A stretch of 64,000 nucleotides of DNA from Candidatus Krumholzibacteriia bacterium (lineage in GTDB: Bacteria > Krumholzibacteriota > Krumholzibacteriia > LZORAL124-64-63), in NCBI GenBank assembly GCA_016744705.1, contig JADGDU010000010.1, positions 85,812-149,811 of the forward strand, in the 5' to 3' direction. Shown here in pieces: positions 49,856-58,396 of the stretch. The notes below the pieces were generated by a model that ran no database searches, was not told the DNA's origin, and saw nothing but the letters and a program-made list of their open reading frames with translations. The position numbers and the translations under genes are program-made. Position 1 is the first letter of the stretch. Each line of letters opens with the position of its first letter.

Positions 49856-51781
49856 ATGGGCAAGATTATTGGAATCGATCTGGGAACCACCAACAGTGTG
49901 GTCGCAGTCATGGATGGTGGCGAAGCCAAAGTCATCCAAAATAACGAAGGAAACCGGACTACTCCTTCTGTAGTGGCTTGGAATAAAGCAGGGGAACGTC
50001 TGGTGGGTCTTTTGGCCAAACGCCAGGCCGTGACCAATCCCACTCAAACCGTGTACTCCATCAAGCGTTTCATGGGCCGTCAATTCGACGAAGTCTCCAA
50101 TGAGATGACCGAAGTGCCATATGAGGTCATCAAAGGAGCTAGCGGTGAAGTTCGTGTGAAAACTGATCACGGTGAATTCTCACCCCCGGAAATCAGCGCC
50201 CAGATTTTGCGCACTCTGAAAGAAACGGCCGAAGAATTTCTCGGTGAAACGGTGACCGAAGCGGTGGTCACGGTTCCTGCCTATTTCAATGACAGCCAGC
50301 GCCAGGCGACCAAAGATGCCGGTAAAATTGCCGGTCTTGAAATCAAACGCATCATCAATGAGCCCACGGCTGCGGCCCTGGCTTATGGCCTTGAGCGCAA
50401 GGGCGAAGAAACCATCGCCGTATTCGATTTGGGTGGCGGTACTTTTGATGTGTCCATCCTGGAAATGGACCAGGGCGTATTCACTGTTCTGGCCACTAAT
50501 GGCGACACCCACCTTGGTGGCGATGACTTCGATCAGGTTATCATTGATCACTTGGTTGATACATTTGTCAAACAGGAGGGCATTGATCTGAGCAAGGATC
50601 CGATGGCCTTGCAGCGCCTGAAGGAAGGTGCAGAGCAAGCCAAGCGTGAGCTCAGTAATTCTACTCAGGCCGAAATCAATCTGCCATTCATTACGGCTGA
50701 CCAAAACGGTCCCAAGCACCTTACGATGACTCTGACCCGGGCTAAATTTGAAGCCATGGTTTCAGACCTTGTGGAACGCACCTTAAAGCCTTGCCTGAAC
50801 TGTATCAAAGATGCCGGTCTCAGCACCAGTGACATTGATGAAGTGTTGTTGGTTGGTGGCTCTACAAGAATTCCAGCTGTGGCGGCCAAGGTTGAAGAGA
50901 TCTTTGGCAAGGCTCCCAATAAAACAGTGAATCCTGATGAAGTGGTGGGCATGGGCGCCGCTATCCAGGGTGGTATTCTGGCTGGTGACAATGAAGATCT
51001 GGTCTTGCTGGATGTGACTCCTTTGAGTCTTGGCATCGAGACCATGGGTTCAGTGATGACCCGGTTGATTGACCGGAACACCACCATCCCTACGGAGAAA
51101 TCTCAGGTCTTCTCTACCGCTTCAGATAACCAGCCCACCGTGGACATCCACGTGCTGCAGGGTGAGCGGGAAATGGCTTCTGATAATAAAACCATCGGCC
51201 GTTTTCAGCTGACTGGTTTGCCGGCTGCGCCCCGTGGCGTACCGCAAATCAAGGTGACCTTCAATATCGATACCAATGGTATTTTGTCGGTCTCGGCTGT
51301 GGACCAGGCTACGAGCAAAGAACAATCTATCCGCATCACTGGTAGCAGTGGATTGACCGATGAAGAAATTGATCGCATGGTGCAGGATGCCGAGGCTAAT
51401 GCTGACACCGATAAGACCAAACGTGAGCTTATTGATGTCAAAAATGAGGCCGAGGCCCGCATCCACTCCGCCAAAAAGAGCATGGAGGAGTTGGACAAGG
51501 ATCTTGAAGAAGCTTTACGCACAGACGTGGAGACCAAAATTAAGGCCCTTGAAGAAGTGCTTACTTCCGATGATGTGGAAATGATCCGCACCGCCAGCGA
51601 CGCTCTCATGCAGTCGGTTCAGGAATTGGCCAGCAAGGCTTATGAAAAAGCGGCTGCCGCGGAAGGTGGTTCCGGTGCCGGCCCTGAAGCTGGAGCTCAG
51701 GGTGCTGGTTCTGCTGAAGAGCCTAAAAAAGACAATGATGGTTCCGTAGATGCGGACTATGAGGTCGTAGAGGACGATTAA
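49856..51781 (+). CDS. dnaK: Hsp70 chaperone DnaK
   Basis: 641 residues from ATG 49856 ([21 protein letters not shown]) with GAGGAG upstream; an ORF start at 49835 has no site. The ATPase domain (1-385) has [22 protein letters not shown] and [13 protein letters not shown]. The substrate domain (about 390-510) has VLQGERE, and an alpha-helical lid leads to a Gly/Ala-rich tail ending [10 protein letters not shown]. It stands alone: no grpE, dnaJ or hrcA is adjacent. Confidence 0.96.
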   Translation: MGKIIGIDLGTTNSVVAVMDGGEAKVIQNNEGNRTTPSVVAWNKAGERLVGLLAKRQAVTNPTQTVYSIKRFMGRQFDEVSNEMTEVPYEVIKGASGEVRVKTDHGEFSPPEISAQILRTLKETAEEFLGETVTEAVVTVPAYFNDSQRQATKDAGKIAGLEIKRIINEPTAAALAYGLERKGEETIAVFDLGGGTFDVSILEMDQGVFTVLATNGDTHLGGDDFDQVIIDHLVDTFVKQEGIDLSKDPMALQRLKEGAEQAKRELSNSTQAEINLPFITADQNGPKHLTMTLTRAKFEAMVSDLVERTLKPCLNCIKDAGLSTSDIDEVLLVGGSTRIPAVAAKVEEIFGKAPNKTVNPDEVVGMGAAIQGGILAGDNEDLVLLDVTPLSLGIETMGSVMTRLIDRNTTIPTEKSQVFSTASDNQPTVDIHVLQGEREMASDNKTIGRFQLTGLPAAPRGVPQIKVTFNIDTNGILSVSAVDQATSKEQSIRITGSSGLTDEEIDRMVQDAEANADTDKTKRELIDVKNEAEARIHSAKKSMEELDKDLEEALRTDVETKIKALEEVLTSDDVEMIRTASDALMQSVQELASKAYEKAAAAEGGSGAGPEAGAQGAGSAEEPKKDNDGSVDADYEVVEDD

Positions 51782-51824
51782 GGCCTTGAAGCGATAAATA
51801 TTGACAGATATGGAATGTGTGGTA

Positions 51825-51858
51825 GGCTTGGTGTCCAGATACAGATAGACACCCTGCC
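51825..51858 (+). terminator. Probable terminator after dnaK
   Basis: GGC-TT-GGTGTC pairs with GACACC-CT-GCC across a 12-nt loop. There is no long T-tract, only TTTCT further on. Confidence 0.5.
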
Positions 51859-51902
51859 TGCCACCTTTCTGGTAAATTTTTTAAAGTAGACCAAAATAGT
51901 CT

Positions 51903-51931
51903 TTGACCTTGCGGGTTTGAACCGATATACT
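51903..51931 (+). promoter_or_regulatory. Sigma-70 promoter of the primary-type sigma gene
   Basis: TTGACC, 17 nt, TATACT. It is a near-consensus promoter about 190 nt upstream of the gene. Confidence 0.7.
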
Positions 51932-52118
51932 CTTATCAAGAACGGTTCTTGTTAGTTCTTTTCCACCTAAACTGGGTATGGGACGGGACTTTTGGGAACT
52001 AAATCTTAAATCAAACGTAGATAGATTTTAGAAATATTAAAATTTGATGGCCCATGAGGCCATAATAAAATAGGCCAACCGTAACCCTAATGGAGCGCCA
52101 GGCCAAGGAGGACGCAGC

Positions 52119-52973
52119 ATGTACGAAGTAGAGTTGAGCAGCGACCGCCGAGAAGACCGTAGTCTTCAGCATTACCTGCAGACCATCGGAAAACACAATC
52201 TGCTGACCAGGGAAGAGGAATTTGAACTGGCTCGGCGCATTCACACCGGAGACAAAGCAGCTCTCGACAAGTTGGTTAACTCCAACCTGCGTTTTGTGGT
52301 CAGTGTGGCCAAAAAGTTCCTCAACCAGGGACTCAGCTACATGGACTTGATCGCCGAAGGAAACATCGGTCTGATCACTGCTGGCAAGCGTTTCGATGAA
52401 AAACGCGAGTTCCGTTTTATCTCTTATGCCGTGTGGTGGATCAGGCAAGCCATTCAAAAGGCTATTGCCGAACAAACCAACACAGTGCGGCTGCCCATCA
52501 ACCGCAGCCAACAAGCCCAACGCATGAAGCGTGTCAGCCAAAAGCTGGAGCAAGAGCACCACCGGAAGGTTGCCGAATCTGAAATTGCCGAGGAGATGAG
52601 CCTCGACATGCGTAAAATGAACCAGATTCGGGCAGCTAGCAAGCCTCTGGTCAGCTTGGATAAACCTCTTTATGAGGATGATGTGACCCTTGCCGATACC
52701 CTGGCTGATCCTGATGAGTTGACTCCCGATCAGAGTTTCATCGTGGACGAGCTGGAGCAGGAGCTTTCTGATGCCATGACCAGTCTCACAGACCGTGAGA
52801 AAGATATCGTGGTTCGGTATTACGGACTGGGGTCAATCGAGACCTGCAGTTTGGAAACCATCGGGCAGGATATCAATCTGAGCCGGGAGAGGGTCAGGCA
52901 GATCCGCAACCAAGCTTTGAACAAGATGCGCCAACAGGGCAGGGGCGAACGCCTTGTGGATTATTTGACCTAA
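52119..52973 (+). CDS. rpoD: Primary-type sigma-70 factor (short RpoD)
   Basis: 284 residues behind AAGGAGGAC. Region 1.2 is RSLQHYLQTIGKHNLLTREEEFELARRI. Region 2 includes NLRFVVSVAKKFLNQGLSYMDLIAEGNIGLITAGKRFDEKREFRFISYAVWWIRQAI. Region 3 follows. Region 4 includes LTDREKDIVVRYYGL and the helix-turn-helix SLETIGQDINLSRERVRQIRNQALNKM. It lacks region 1.1 and the non-conserved insert, like the short primary sigma of Bacteroidota and group 2 sigmas. Whether it is the housekeeping sigma cannot be settled from this window. Confidence 0.87.
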   Translation: MYEVELSSDRREDRSLQHYLQTIGKHNLLTREEEFELARRIHTGDKAALDKLVNSNLRFVVSVAKKFLNQGLSYMDLIAEGNIGLITAGKRFDEKREFRFISYAVWWIRQAIQKAIAEQTNTVRLPINRSQQAQRMKRVSQKLEQEHHRKVAESEIAEEMSLDMRKMNQIRAASKPLVSLDKPLYEDDVTLADTLADPDELTPDQSFIVDELEQELSDAMTSLTDREKDIVVRYYGLGSIETCSLETIGQDINLSRERVRQIRNQALNKMRQQGRGERLVDYLT

Positions 52974-53008
52974 AAACATTGGTGACCCGTCAAAGGTGTG
53001 AATTCTTT

Positions 53009-53036
53009 TTGACATCGGGCGGGTCATCTGTTTAAT
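53009..53036 (+). promoter_or_regulatory. Promoter of tRNA-Val
   Basis: TTGACA, 16 nt, TTTAAT, ending 14 nt before the tRNA. Confidence 0.7.
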
Positions 53037-53050
53037 TTCCCCGTTCTGGT

Positions 53051-53129
53051 GGGCGATTAGCTCAGCTTTGGTTAGAGCGCTTGTTTGACAGACAAGAGGT
53101 CACAGGTTCGAATCCCGTATCGCCCACCA
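53051..53129 (+). tRNA. tRNA-Val (GAC)
   Basis: A 79-nt cloverleaf. Acceptor GGGCGAT pairs with ATCGCCC. The anticodon loop is TTGACAG (GAC), the T-loop is TTCGAAT, and CCA is encoded. The D-loop is longer than usual. The 3' part is duplicated at 53752, marking it as an integration target. Confidence 0.95.
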
Positions 53130-53137
53130 CCCAGAAC
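53087..53137 (+). repeat. Left copy of the tRNA-Val 3'-end repeat (attL-like)
   Basis: Runs from the anticodon through the CCA end into CACCCAGAAC. It is about 90 percent identical by eye (5 differences in 51) to 53752-53802, in the same orientation. Confidence 0.75.
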
Positions 53138-53145
53138 TATTAGAG

Positions 53146-53180
53146 AACGAGCTGCACTGAATGTGTGGCTCGTTTTTTTT
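53146..53180 (+). terminator. Terminator of tRNA-Val
   Basis: AACGAGC pairs with GCTCGTT across a 15-nt loop and runs into eight Ts. Confidence 0.78.
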
Positions 53181-53192
53181 GTACAATTGAGC

Positions 53193-53212
53193 TGGGGCAA
53201 CTGTGGGGCAAC
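53193..53212 (+). repeat. Tandem 9-bp direct repeats, integrase arm-site-like
   Basis: TGGGGCAAC occurs twice with an 11-bp period, just inside the left att-like copy. Short direct repeats in this position are typical arm-type binding sites of tyrosine integrases. No integrase gene remains. Confidence 0.45.
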
Positions 53213-53362
53213 CGTTGTTTTTATGAATTATTGGGAAAATTCCGTTCCGAGGGAGTTCTGAAAAATATTTTTATTGGATTGACGGATGGCACAGCCGTGG
53301 CTAGGCACCCACTGGGAGCAACTTTATGAGGAAATCTATATTGAAACCATGGGGAGTCTGTG

Positions 53363-53693
53363 ATGAAACACGCCTGTTTTTCAATTGTTATGTCTTTGTT
53401 TTTATTGTCTATGTTTTTTGCAACCTCAGAAGTGATCTTCCCCTGAAATAATGGACACCAAGAAAAGAACGTTTAAGATAGACGTTCAAGGAGGTGCCCA
53501 TCATGGGAAATGTGCTTAACTGCGTGTCCACTATTTTGGGAGAAGATCAGATCTGGACGAACTTGCCGAATGGACATATGATGGCAACGACAATGATCTG
53601 GTTTGGTTGTACGCCATTTACGAACCTCTTGCCGATGGGCCTGTCTCCACTGAAACCACCACTTTGGATGGCTTGAAAGCTATGTTTCGGTGA
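53363..53693 (+). pseudogene. Broken small secreted-protein gene
   Basis: ATG 53363 after GGGGAG opens MKHACFSIVMSLFLLSMFFATSE, a clear signal peptide. It meets a stop inside the insertion remnant (53442). After the remnant, an open stretch of 47 codons (53550-53690) reads DLDELAEWTYDGNDNDLVWLYAIYEPLADGP and ends ...LKAMFR at TGA 53691. The two pieces are in different frames and flank the 117-bp element, as in an interrupted gene. That both pieces come from one gene is inference. The original function is unknown. Confidence 0.5.
53433..53549 (+). mobile_element. Insertion-sequence remnant or MITE with 26-bp inverted repeats
   Basis: The ends TGATCTTCCCCTGAAATAAT... and ...CTATTTTGGGAGAAGATCA form imperfect inverted repeats (22 of 26 match), beginning TG and ending CA as in the IS3 family. 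Inside, AAGGAGGTGCCCATCATGGGAAA looks like the ribosome-binding site and first codons of a transposase, truncated almost at once. Total length is 117 bp. No clear target duplication was found. Confidence 0.6.
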
Positions 53694-53751
53694 TTTTTTG
53701 AGTTCTGTAGGCTGTTTGGCAGGACCACCGCAGGTCTATTACTAAATATAT

Positions 53752-53802
53752 GACTGACAAGAGGTCGCAGGTTCAAATCCCGTATCGCCCATCACCCAGA
53801 AT
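53752..53802 (+). repeat. Right copy of the tRNA-Val 3'-end repeat (attR-like)
   Basis: Repeats the anticodon-to-3' half of tRNA-Val with changes including TTCGAAT to TTCAAAT and CCACCA to CCATCA. It lacks the 5' half, so it is not a functional tRNA. With the left copy it bounds a 615-bp interval. Confidence 0.72.
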
Positions 53803-53955
53803 ATTTGATGCCGGCCTACAAGTGGGTCATTTTTTCTATAGTGATCCCAACTTGCGGGGTTAAGAACTCAATGTTAGCTTTGCACTTCACCTAGCTCTGC
53901 CAAATGGCAGGCCTCGGTAATAATTTGAACCCAATTCCCGAAGGATGCTTCCCTC

Positions 53956-55875
53956 ATGTCGAATCTCAGCCTGATCCTCCCTGATGGCAATTCCATCGAA
54001 ATTGAAAAGGGCCAGCCTTATGCTGAGGCCGTCCGCCAAATTGGCGAAGGTCTGCTCCGCAATGCTCTGGCTGTGACTATCGACGGCGTCCACCATCCTT
54101 TGGATGAAGCATCCACCGCCGGTGGCCAAATGCAGGTCATCACCAAGAACAGTCCTGAAGGCCTGGAAACTCTGCGGCACAGCACCGCGCACCTTTTGGC
54201 GTGGGCAGTCCAGGATCTCTTTCCCGGTGTGAAGTTTGCTTTCGGTCCGTCCATCGAGCATGGCTTCTATTATGACTTTGATCGTGGCGAAGCTTTCAGC
54301 ACTGAAGAGCTGGCCAAGATCGAAAAACGCATGCTTGAGTTGGCTAAACAAAAAGAAGGCATTAAGCGGGAAGCCGTCACTCACGACCAGGCCCGTGAAA
54401 TGTTCAAAGATCAGCCCTACAAGCTGGCTCAAATTGAAGACTTGAAAGGCGAAGCTCTCTCCATCTACCGCATGGGGGAGTTCACCGATTTTTGCGAAGG
54501 TCCGCACATTCCTGATACCAAAGATCTGAAGGCTTTCAAGTTGACCAGCGTTTCGGCTGCCCACTGGATGAAAGATCCCAGTGCGCCCATGCTGCAGCGC
54601 ATTTACGGCACCGCCTTTTTTAAGAAAAAGGATCTCACCGCGCACCTGGAAATGCTTGAAGAGGCCCAAAAACGAGACCACCGCAAATTAGGCCGTGAAC
54701 TGGATCTCTTCGGGATCACGGAAGAAGCGGGTCCTGGTCTGAGCCTCTGGTATCCCCGGGGCGACTTACTGCGGGAACAAGTCATCGATTATTGGAAAGG
54801 CGTGCACCGCCGGTACGGATATAAAACCGTGACCACTCCTCACATCAGCCAGGCTGACCTGTGGGTGACCAGTGGGCATATGGAATACTACCGGGATGAC
54901 ATGTACGTCTTTGAGCAGGACGAAAAAGATTACGTCGTCAAGCCCATGAATTGCCCTCTGCATATTTTGATCTACAAGCGAAAGAGCCGCGGCTACCGCA
55001 ACATGCCCGTTCGTTTGGCGGAACTTGGTACTGTGTATCGCGCCGAAAAACGTGGAGCCCTGCATGGCCTGATGAGGGTCCGAGGCTTCACTCAGGACGA
55101 CGCTCATATATTCTGCACCCCCGAACAATTGGAATCTGAAGTGGGGGATTGCATTGAATTGGTCAAAGAAATCCTGGGTACTTTTGGGTTTGACGATTTT
55201 AAGGTCGAACTTTCCGTGCGCGACCCACAGAACAAACAGAAATACGCAGGCAGTGATGAAGAGTGGGAAGCGGCAGAAGCTTCTCTGGTAAATGCCATCA
55301 CCAAACATGGCCTGGATTACACTCGCGAAGAGGGTGAAGCGGTATTCTACGGCCCCAAAATTGATGTTAAGCTCATTGACGCCATCGGGCGCAGTTGGCA
55401 GGCCAGCACCATCCAGTTCGACTTTAACCTGCCCCGCCGTTTCCATGTGGTTTACACGGACAACGAAGGCCAGGAAAAATACGTTTATATGGTGCACCGG
55501 GCCATCATGGGATCACTGGAACGCTTCATAGGTATTCTGACCGAACATTTTGCTGGCGATTTCCCTGTGTGGCTGGCCCCTGAACAAGCCCGGGTACTGG
55601 CCGTGAGCCGGGACCAGGCTGAATATGCTGAAAAAGTGGCCGACAGGCTGCGCCGTGCAGGAATTCGGGCCGAAAGTGATATCAGAAACGAAAAGATCGG
55701 ATTCAAAATCCGTGAAGCTGAAGTCATGAAGGTTCCCTGGATGCTGGTTGTGGGTGGTCGCGAGGCTGACAATGACCAGGTTTCTCCCCGTGTGCGTCAC
55801 GCTGATGAAAAAGGCGTCATGAGTGTGGACGAAGCCATCAAGGAAATTCTTGACGTCTCAGCAAATAAGAGCTAG
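53956..55875 (+). CDS. thrS: Threonyl-tRNA synthetase
   Basis: 639 residues. An N-terminal TGS domain (about 1-62) is followed by the editing domain with HSTAHLLAWAVQDLFP and YDFDRGEAFSTEEL (about 70-225). The class II catalytic core has VVKPMNCPLHILIYKRKSRGYRNMPVRLAELGTVYRAEKRGALHGLMRVRGFTQDDAHIF. The C-terminal anticodon-binding domain starts near 540. It heads the translation cluster and is separated from infC by two hairpins. Confidence 0.96.
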   Translation: MSNLSLILPDGNSIEIEKGQPYAEAVRQIGEGLLRNALAVTIDGVHHPLDEASTAGGQMQVITKNSPEGLETLRHSTAHLLAWAVQDLFPGVKFAFGPSIEHGFYYDFDRGEAFSTEELAKIEKRMLELAKQKEGIKREAVTHDQAREMFKDQPYKLAQIEDLKGEALSIYRMGEFTDFCEGPHIPDTKDLKAFKLTSVSAAHWMKDPSAPMLQRIYGTAFFKKKDLTAHLEMLEEAQKRDHRKLGRELDLFGITEEAGPGLSLWYPRGDLLREQVIDYWKGVHRRYGYKTVTTPHISQADLWVTSGHMEYYRDDMYVFEQDEKDYVVKPMNCPLHILIYKRKSRGYRNMPVRLAELGTVYRAEKRGALHGLMRVRGFTQDDAHIFCTPEQLESEVGDCIELVKEILGTFGFDDFKVELSVRDPQNKQKYAGSDEEWEAAEASLVNAITKHGLDYTREEGEAVFYGPKIDVKLIDAIGRSWQASTIQFDFNLPRRFHVVYTDNEGQEKYVYMVHRAIMGSLERFIGILTEHFAGDFPVWLAPEQARVLAVSRDQAEYAEKVADRLRRAGIRAESDIRNEKIGFKIREAEVMKVPWMLVVGGREADNDQVSPRVRHADEKGVMSVDEAIKEILDVSANKS

Positions 55876-55900
55876 TTTAGTCTTCAAATTGAATAAAAGT

Positions 55901-55924
55901 TGCCAGGGGTGGGTACCCCTGGCA
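55901..55924 (+). terminator. Stem-loop after thrS
   Basis: A perfect 10-bp stem TGCCAGGGGT/ACCCCTGGCA with a GGGT loop, 26 nt after the thrS stop. Only a weak T-tract follows. Confidence 0.6.
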
Positions 55925-55939
55925 GCAATTTCAAGAAGA

Positions 55940-56020
55940 GGTCCGCCCTCTCACCGCCCCCGGCTGCAATAATCCGGATCGGTTATGAACCCGCGGCGGA
56001 CCAATGTGTCCGCTTTTTTT
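55940..56020 (+). promoter_or_regulatory. Attenuator-like leader of infC-rpmI-rplT
   Basis: GCGGAC-CAATGT-GTCCGC followed by seven Ts (55996-56020) is a rho-independent terminator. GGTCCGCC at 55940-55947 can instead pair perfectly with GGCGGACC at 55995-56002, which would break the terminator stem. Mutually exclusive structures upstream of infC suggest attenuation, as for L20-controlled leaders, though I do not recognise the L20 leader consensus. Confidence 0.6.
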
Positions 56021-56074
56021 ATACCCATAGGTGTGGAAAATTGCGGATGTGGTTTCTTCAGGAGGTAGAGGCTT

Positions 56075-56593
56075 ATCAAGGGTACCAAGTTGACCAGGGT
56101 CAACCGGATGATCAGGATCCCTCGGGTGATGGTCGTCGACGATGATGGAGAGCAGTTGGGCGAGATGGACACTCAGGACGCTTTGCGGCTGGCTGAGGAA
56201 AAGGGCCTTGATCTTGTGGAAGTGGCTCCCACAGCGCGCCCACCCGTATGTAAAATTATGGATTACGGGAAGTTCAAGTATGAGCAGAGCAAGAAGGCTC
56301 GCAAGGCCAGGCAAGCATCTCATACCGTCAAAGTTAAGACGATCCAGTTCCGTCCCAAAACTGACGATCACGATTACCAGTTCAAGAAGAAACACATTAT
56401 TCAGTTTCTTGGAGCCGGCAACAAAGTGAAAGTTGTCATGAGGTTCCGCGGGCGGGAGATCACCCACATGGACCTGGCTTTGGAGTTCTTGAACAACCTG
56501 AACGATGAATTAGCTGAATATGGAACACCGGAGTCCAGACCCCAGCGTGAGGGTCGGCAAATCAGCTTTATTGTCGCTCCGAAAAAAGTCTGA
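56075..56593 (+). CDS. infC: Translation initiation factor IF-3 with AUC start codon
   Basis: 172 residues. I place the start at ATC 56075, 8 nt after a strong GGAGGT, because translation from there gives [18 protein letters not shown], which aligns with the Escherichia coli IF-3 start. The TTG at 56090 has no ribosome-binding site. The N-domain includes [50 protein letters not shown]. The C-domain includes [30 protein letters not shown]-3 discriminates against non-standard starts, so the rare codon permits feedback on its own synthesis, as known for the AUU start in Escherichia coli. Confidence 0.93.
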   Translation: MKGTKLTRVNRMIRIPRVMVVDDDGEQLGEMDTQDALRLAEEKGLDLVEVAPTARPPVCKIMDYGKFKYEQSKKARKARQASHTVKVKTIQFRPKTDDHDYQFKKKHIIQFLGAGNKVKVVMRFRGREITHMDLALEFLNNLNDELAEYGTPESRPQREGRQISFIVAPKKV

Positions 56594-56627
56594 CGTTCTC
56601 GCTTTTTTATGCGGGAAGAACGAGAGG
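56593..56627 (+). other. Stem-loop between infC and rpmI
   Basis: CGTTCT-CGC and GCG-GGA-AGAACG arms surround a T-rich loop. In other bacteria structures in this interval bind L20; that role is only a possibility here. Confidence 0.35.
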
Positions 56628-56685
56628 CCAGCCGGTCCAAGGGAACGGTTTGTCCTCCAATGATAGACAGAGAGGCAGAGTACCA

Positions 56686-56883
56686 ATGGGTAACAAAATG
56701 AAGACCAACCGGGCAGCCGCCAAGCGGTTCAAAATTACCGGCAGCGGTCGCATCAAACGAAGCAAGGCTTTTAAAGGCCACTTGTTCACCGCCAAGAGTC
56801 CCAAACGCCTGCGCAACTTGCGTAAAGGTAGCATGGTGGCCTCCTGTGACGAATCCCGAGCCCGCAGAATGCTGGGTAAATAG
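56686..56883 (+). CDS. rpmI: 50S ribosomal protein bL35
   Basis: 65 residues from ATG 56686 ([46 protein letters not shown]). It is highly basic and the usual length. An alternative ATG at 56698 would give [11 protein letters not shown]. It sits between infC and rplT as in most bacteria. Confidence 0.95.
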   Translation: MGNKMKTNRAAAKRFKITGSGRIKRSKAFKGHLFTAKSPKRLRNLRKGSMVASCDESRARRMLGK

Positions 56884-56922
56884 TTTTTGTGCTTAACCGC
56901 CCAGTAATAGAGGAGGCATGAT

Positions 56923-57276
56923 ATGCCAAGAGCAACAAATAATCCTGCTGCGAAGCAACGACGCAAAAAGTATCTGAAACGGGCCAAAGGTTTTGTAGCT
57001 GGTAGAGGAAATCAGTACTCAACCGCTCGTGAAGCTGTAGAGCGCGCACTTTCTTACGCTTATCGTGATCGCCGCAACAAGAAGCGGGAATTCCGCCGGT
57101 TGTGGATCACACGGATCAACGCTGCTGCTCGTTTGAACGGTCTGTCTTACAGTCGTTTCATGAACGGTCTGAAAGTTGCCGAGATCGAGATGGATCGGAA
57201 AATGTTGGCCGAGATGGCCGTTGCCGATTCCGCTGCATTCAGCAAACTGGCCGAAGCTGCCAAGGCTGCACTGTAG
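56923..57276 (+). CDS. rplT: 50S ribosomal protein bL20
   Basis: 117 residues: [70 protein letters not shown]. It is an assembly-essential large-subunit protein and, in other bacteria, a repressor of this operon. An AGGAGG site lies before ATG 56923. Confidence 0.97.
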   Translation: MPRATNNPAAKQRRKKYLKRAKGFVAGRGNQYSTAREAVERALSYAYRDRRNKKREFRRLWITRINAAARLNGLSYSRFMNGLKVAEIEMDRKMLAEMAVADSAAFSKLAEAAKAAL

Positions 57277-57370
57277 GTATTGCTGAAGACCGCTGGTTGC
57301 TCCAGTTCCTGTCCCGGCAACAGTGAAAACATTCACCTGGCCGGGGTGACCTGGCAGAGGGGATCCTGAA

Positions 57371-58396
57371 ATGAAGGATACCATCGACCGGTTGCGGATC
57401 GACGGTGCCGAGCGAATTGCCTCGGCAAAAAACGAAACGGAAATCGAGACGCTGCGCACTGCTCTTTTGGGGCGCAAGGGAGAGGTTACCTCACTCTTGC
57501 GCGGACTAAAAGATGTGGCCGACGCGGATCGACCGAAAATGGGCGCCGAACTCAACAAACTTAAAGTTGAGCTCGGCGCCTTGTTTGATACCAGGTTGGC
57601 TGATCTTGCGGGCGAGGGCCAAGCTGATGGTCCAGCCTTGGATTTGACTCTGCCGGGAACACCACCCACGGGAGCAGGCACCAATCATCCCTTGCTCAGT
57701 GTTCTGGAATCCGTCTGCGATATTTTCTATGGCATGGGTTTCAGTCGGGGTGAAGGACCTGAAGTGGAGTTGGATTATTACAACTTCACCGCTCTTAATT
57801 TCCCCGATGATCATCCTGCGCGAGACATTCAGGACACCTTCTATATTGACCCCAAGGTTTGTTTGCGGACGCAGACTTCCCCTGTACAGGTGCGGACCAT
57901 GGAACAAACAGAGCCACCTCTGGCCATGATTTTTCCCGGCCGTGTGTACCGCAATGAGAATGCCGATGCCTCTCACTCTTCCGAGTTTTATCAAATCGAA
58001 GGTTTGGTGGTGGACAAAGCCGTCAGTCTGACGGATTTGAAAGACACCATCGATATCTTTGTCAGAAACTTCTTTGGCGCTGATGAACCCACACGTTTCC
58101 GTCCTCACTATTTCCCCTTCACCGAGCCTTCGGTGGAAGTGGACATGCAGTGCGTGGCCTGCCGGGGTAAAGGCTGTGGCATTTGTGGGCAAACTGGTTG
58201 GCTGGAAATCATGGGCGCCGGCATGGTGCACCCCAATGTGTTCAAGGCTGCTGGTTACCCTGATGACAAATATACCGGGTTCGCGTTCGGCATGGGTATC
58301 GACCGTGTGGCCATGCTCAAATATGGGATCGGCGACATCCGTTTGCTCTATGAAAACGACTTGCGTTTCCTCAACCAATTCCGAGGTGTGCTTTGA
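57371..58396 (+). CDS. pheS: Phenylalanyl-tRNA synthetase alpha subunit
   Basis: 341 residues. An N-terminal coiled coil (1-85) is followed by the class II core with HPLLSVLESVCDIFYGMGFSRGEGPEVELDYYNFTALNFPDDHPARD, RVYRNENADASHSSEFYQIEG and FAFGMGIDRVAMLKYGIGDIRLLYENDLRFL. A cysteine-rich insert CVACRGKGCGICGQTGW (about 258-274) replaces the usual short CxxC loop and could bind zinc. It overlaps pheT by 4 nt. Confidence 0.96.
   Translation: MKDTIDRLRIDGAERIASAKNETEIETLRTALLGRKGEVTSLLRGLKDVADADRPKMGAELNKLKVELGALFDTRLADLAGEGQADGPALDLTLPGTPPTGAGTNHPLLSVLESVCDIFYGMGFSRGEGPEVELDYYNFTALNFPDDHPARDIQDTFYIDPKVCLRTQTSPVQVRTMEQTEPPLAMIFPGRVYRNENADASHSSEFYQIEGLVVDKAVSLTDLKDTIDIFVRNFFGADEPTRFRPHYFPFTEPSVEVDMQCVACRGKGCGICGQTGWLEIMGAGMVHPNVFKAAGYPDDKYTGFAFGMGIDRVAMLKYGIGDIRLLYENDLRFLNQFRGVL

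Larger units (their letters stand above)
51782..52118 (+). other. dnaK-sigma factor intergenic region
   Basis: A 337-nt gap with a hairpin after dnaK (51825-51858), a strong sigma-70 promoter (51903-51931) and a leader of about 180 nt before the sigma gene. No coding sequence is apparent. Confidence 0.6.

Noticed and set aside
53494..53676. A 60-residue open frame starting in the insertion remnant
   Set aside because: It begins at what looks like a truncated transposase start and crosses the right inverted repeat. The frame that continues past the repeat with protein-like composition is a different one.
57506..58378. A 290-residue minus-strand frame opposite pheS
   Set aside because: Antisense shadow with atypical composition; pheS is unmistakable.
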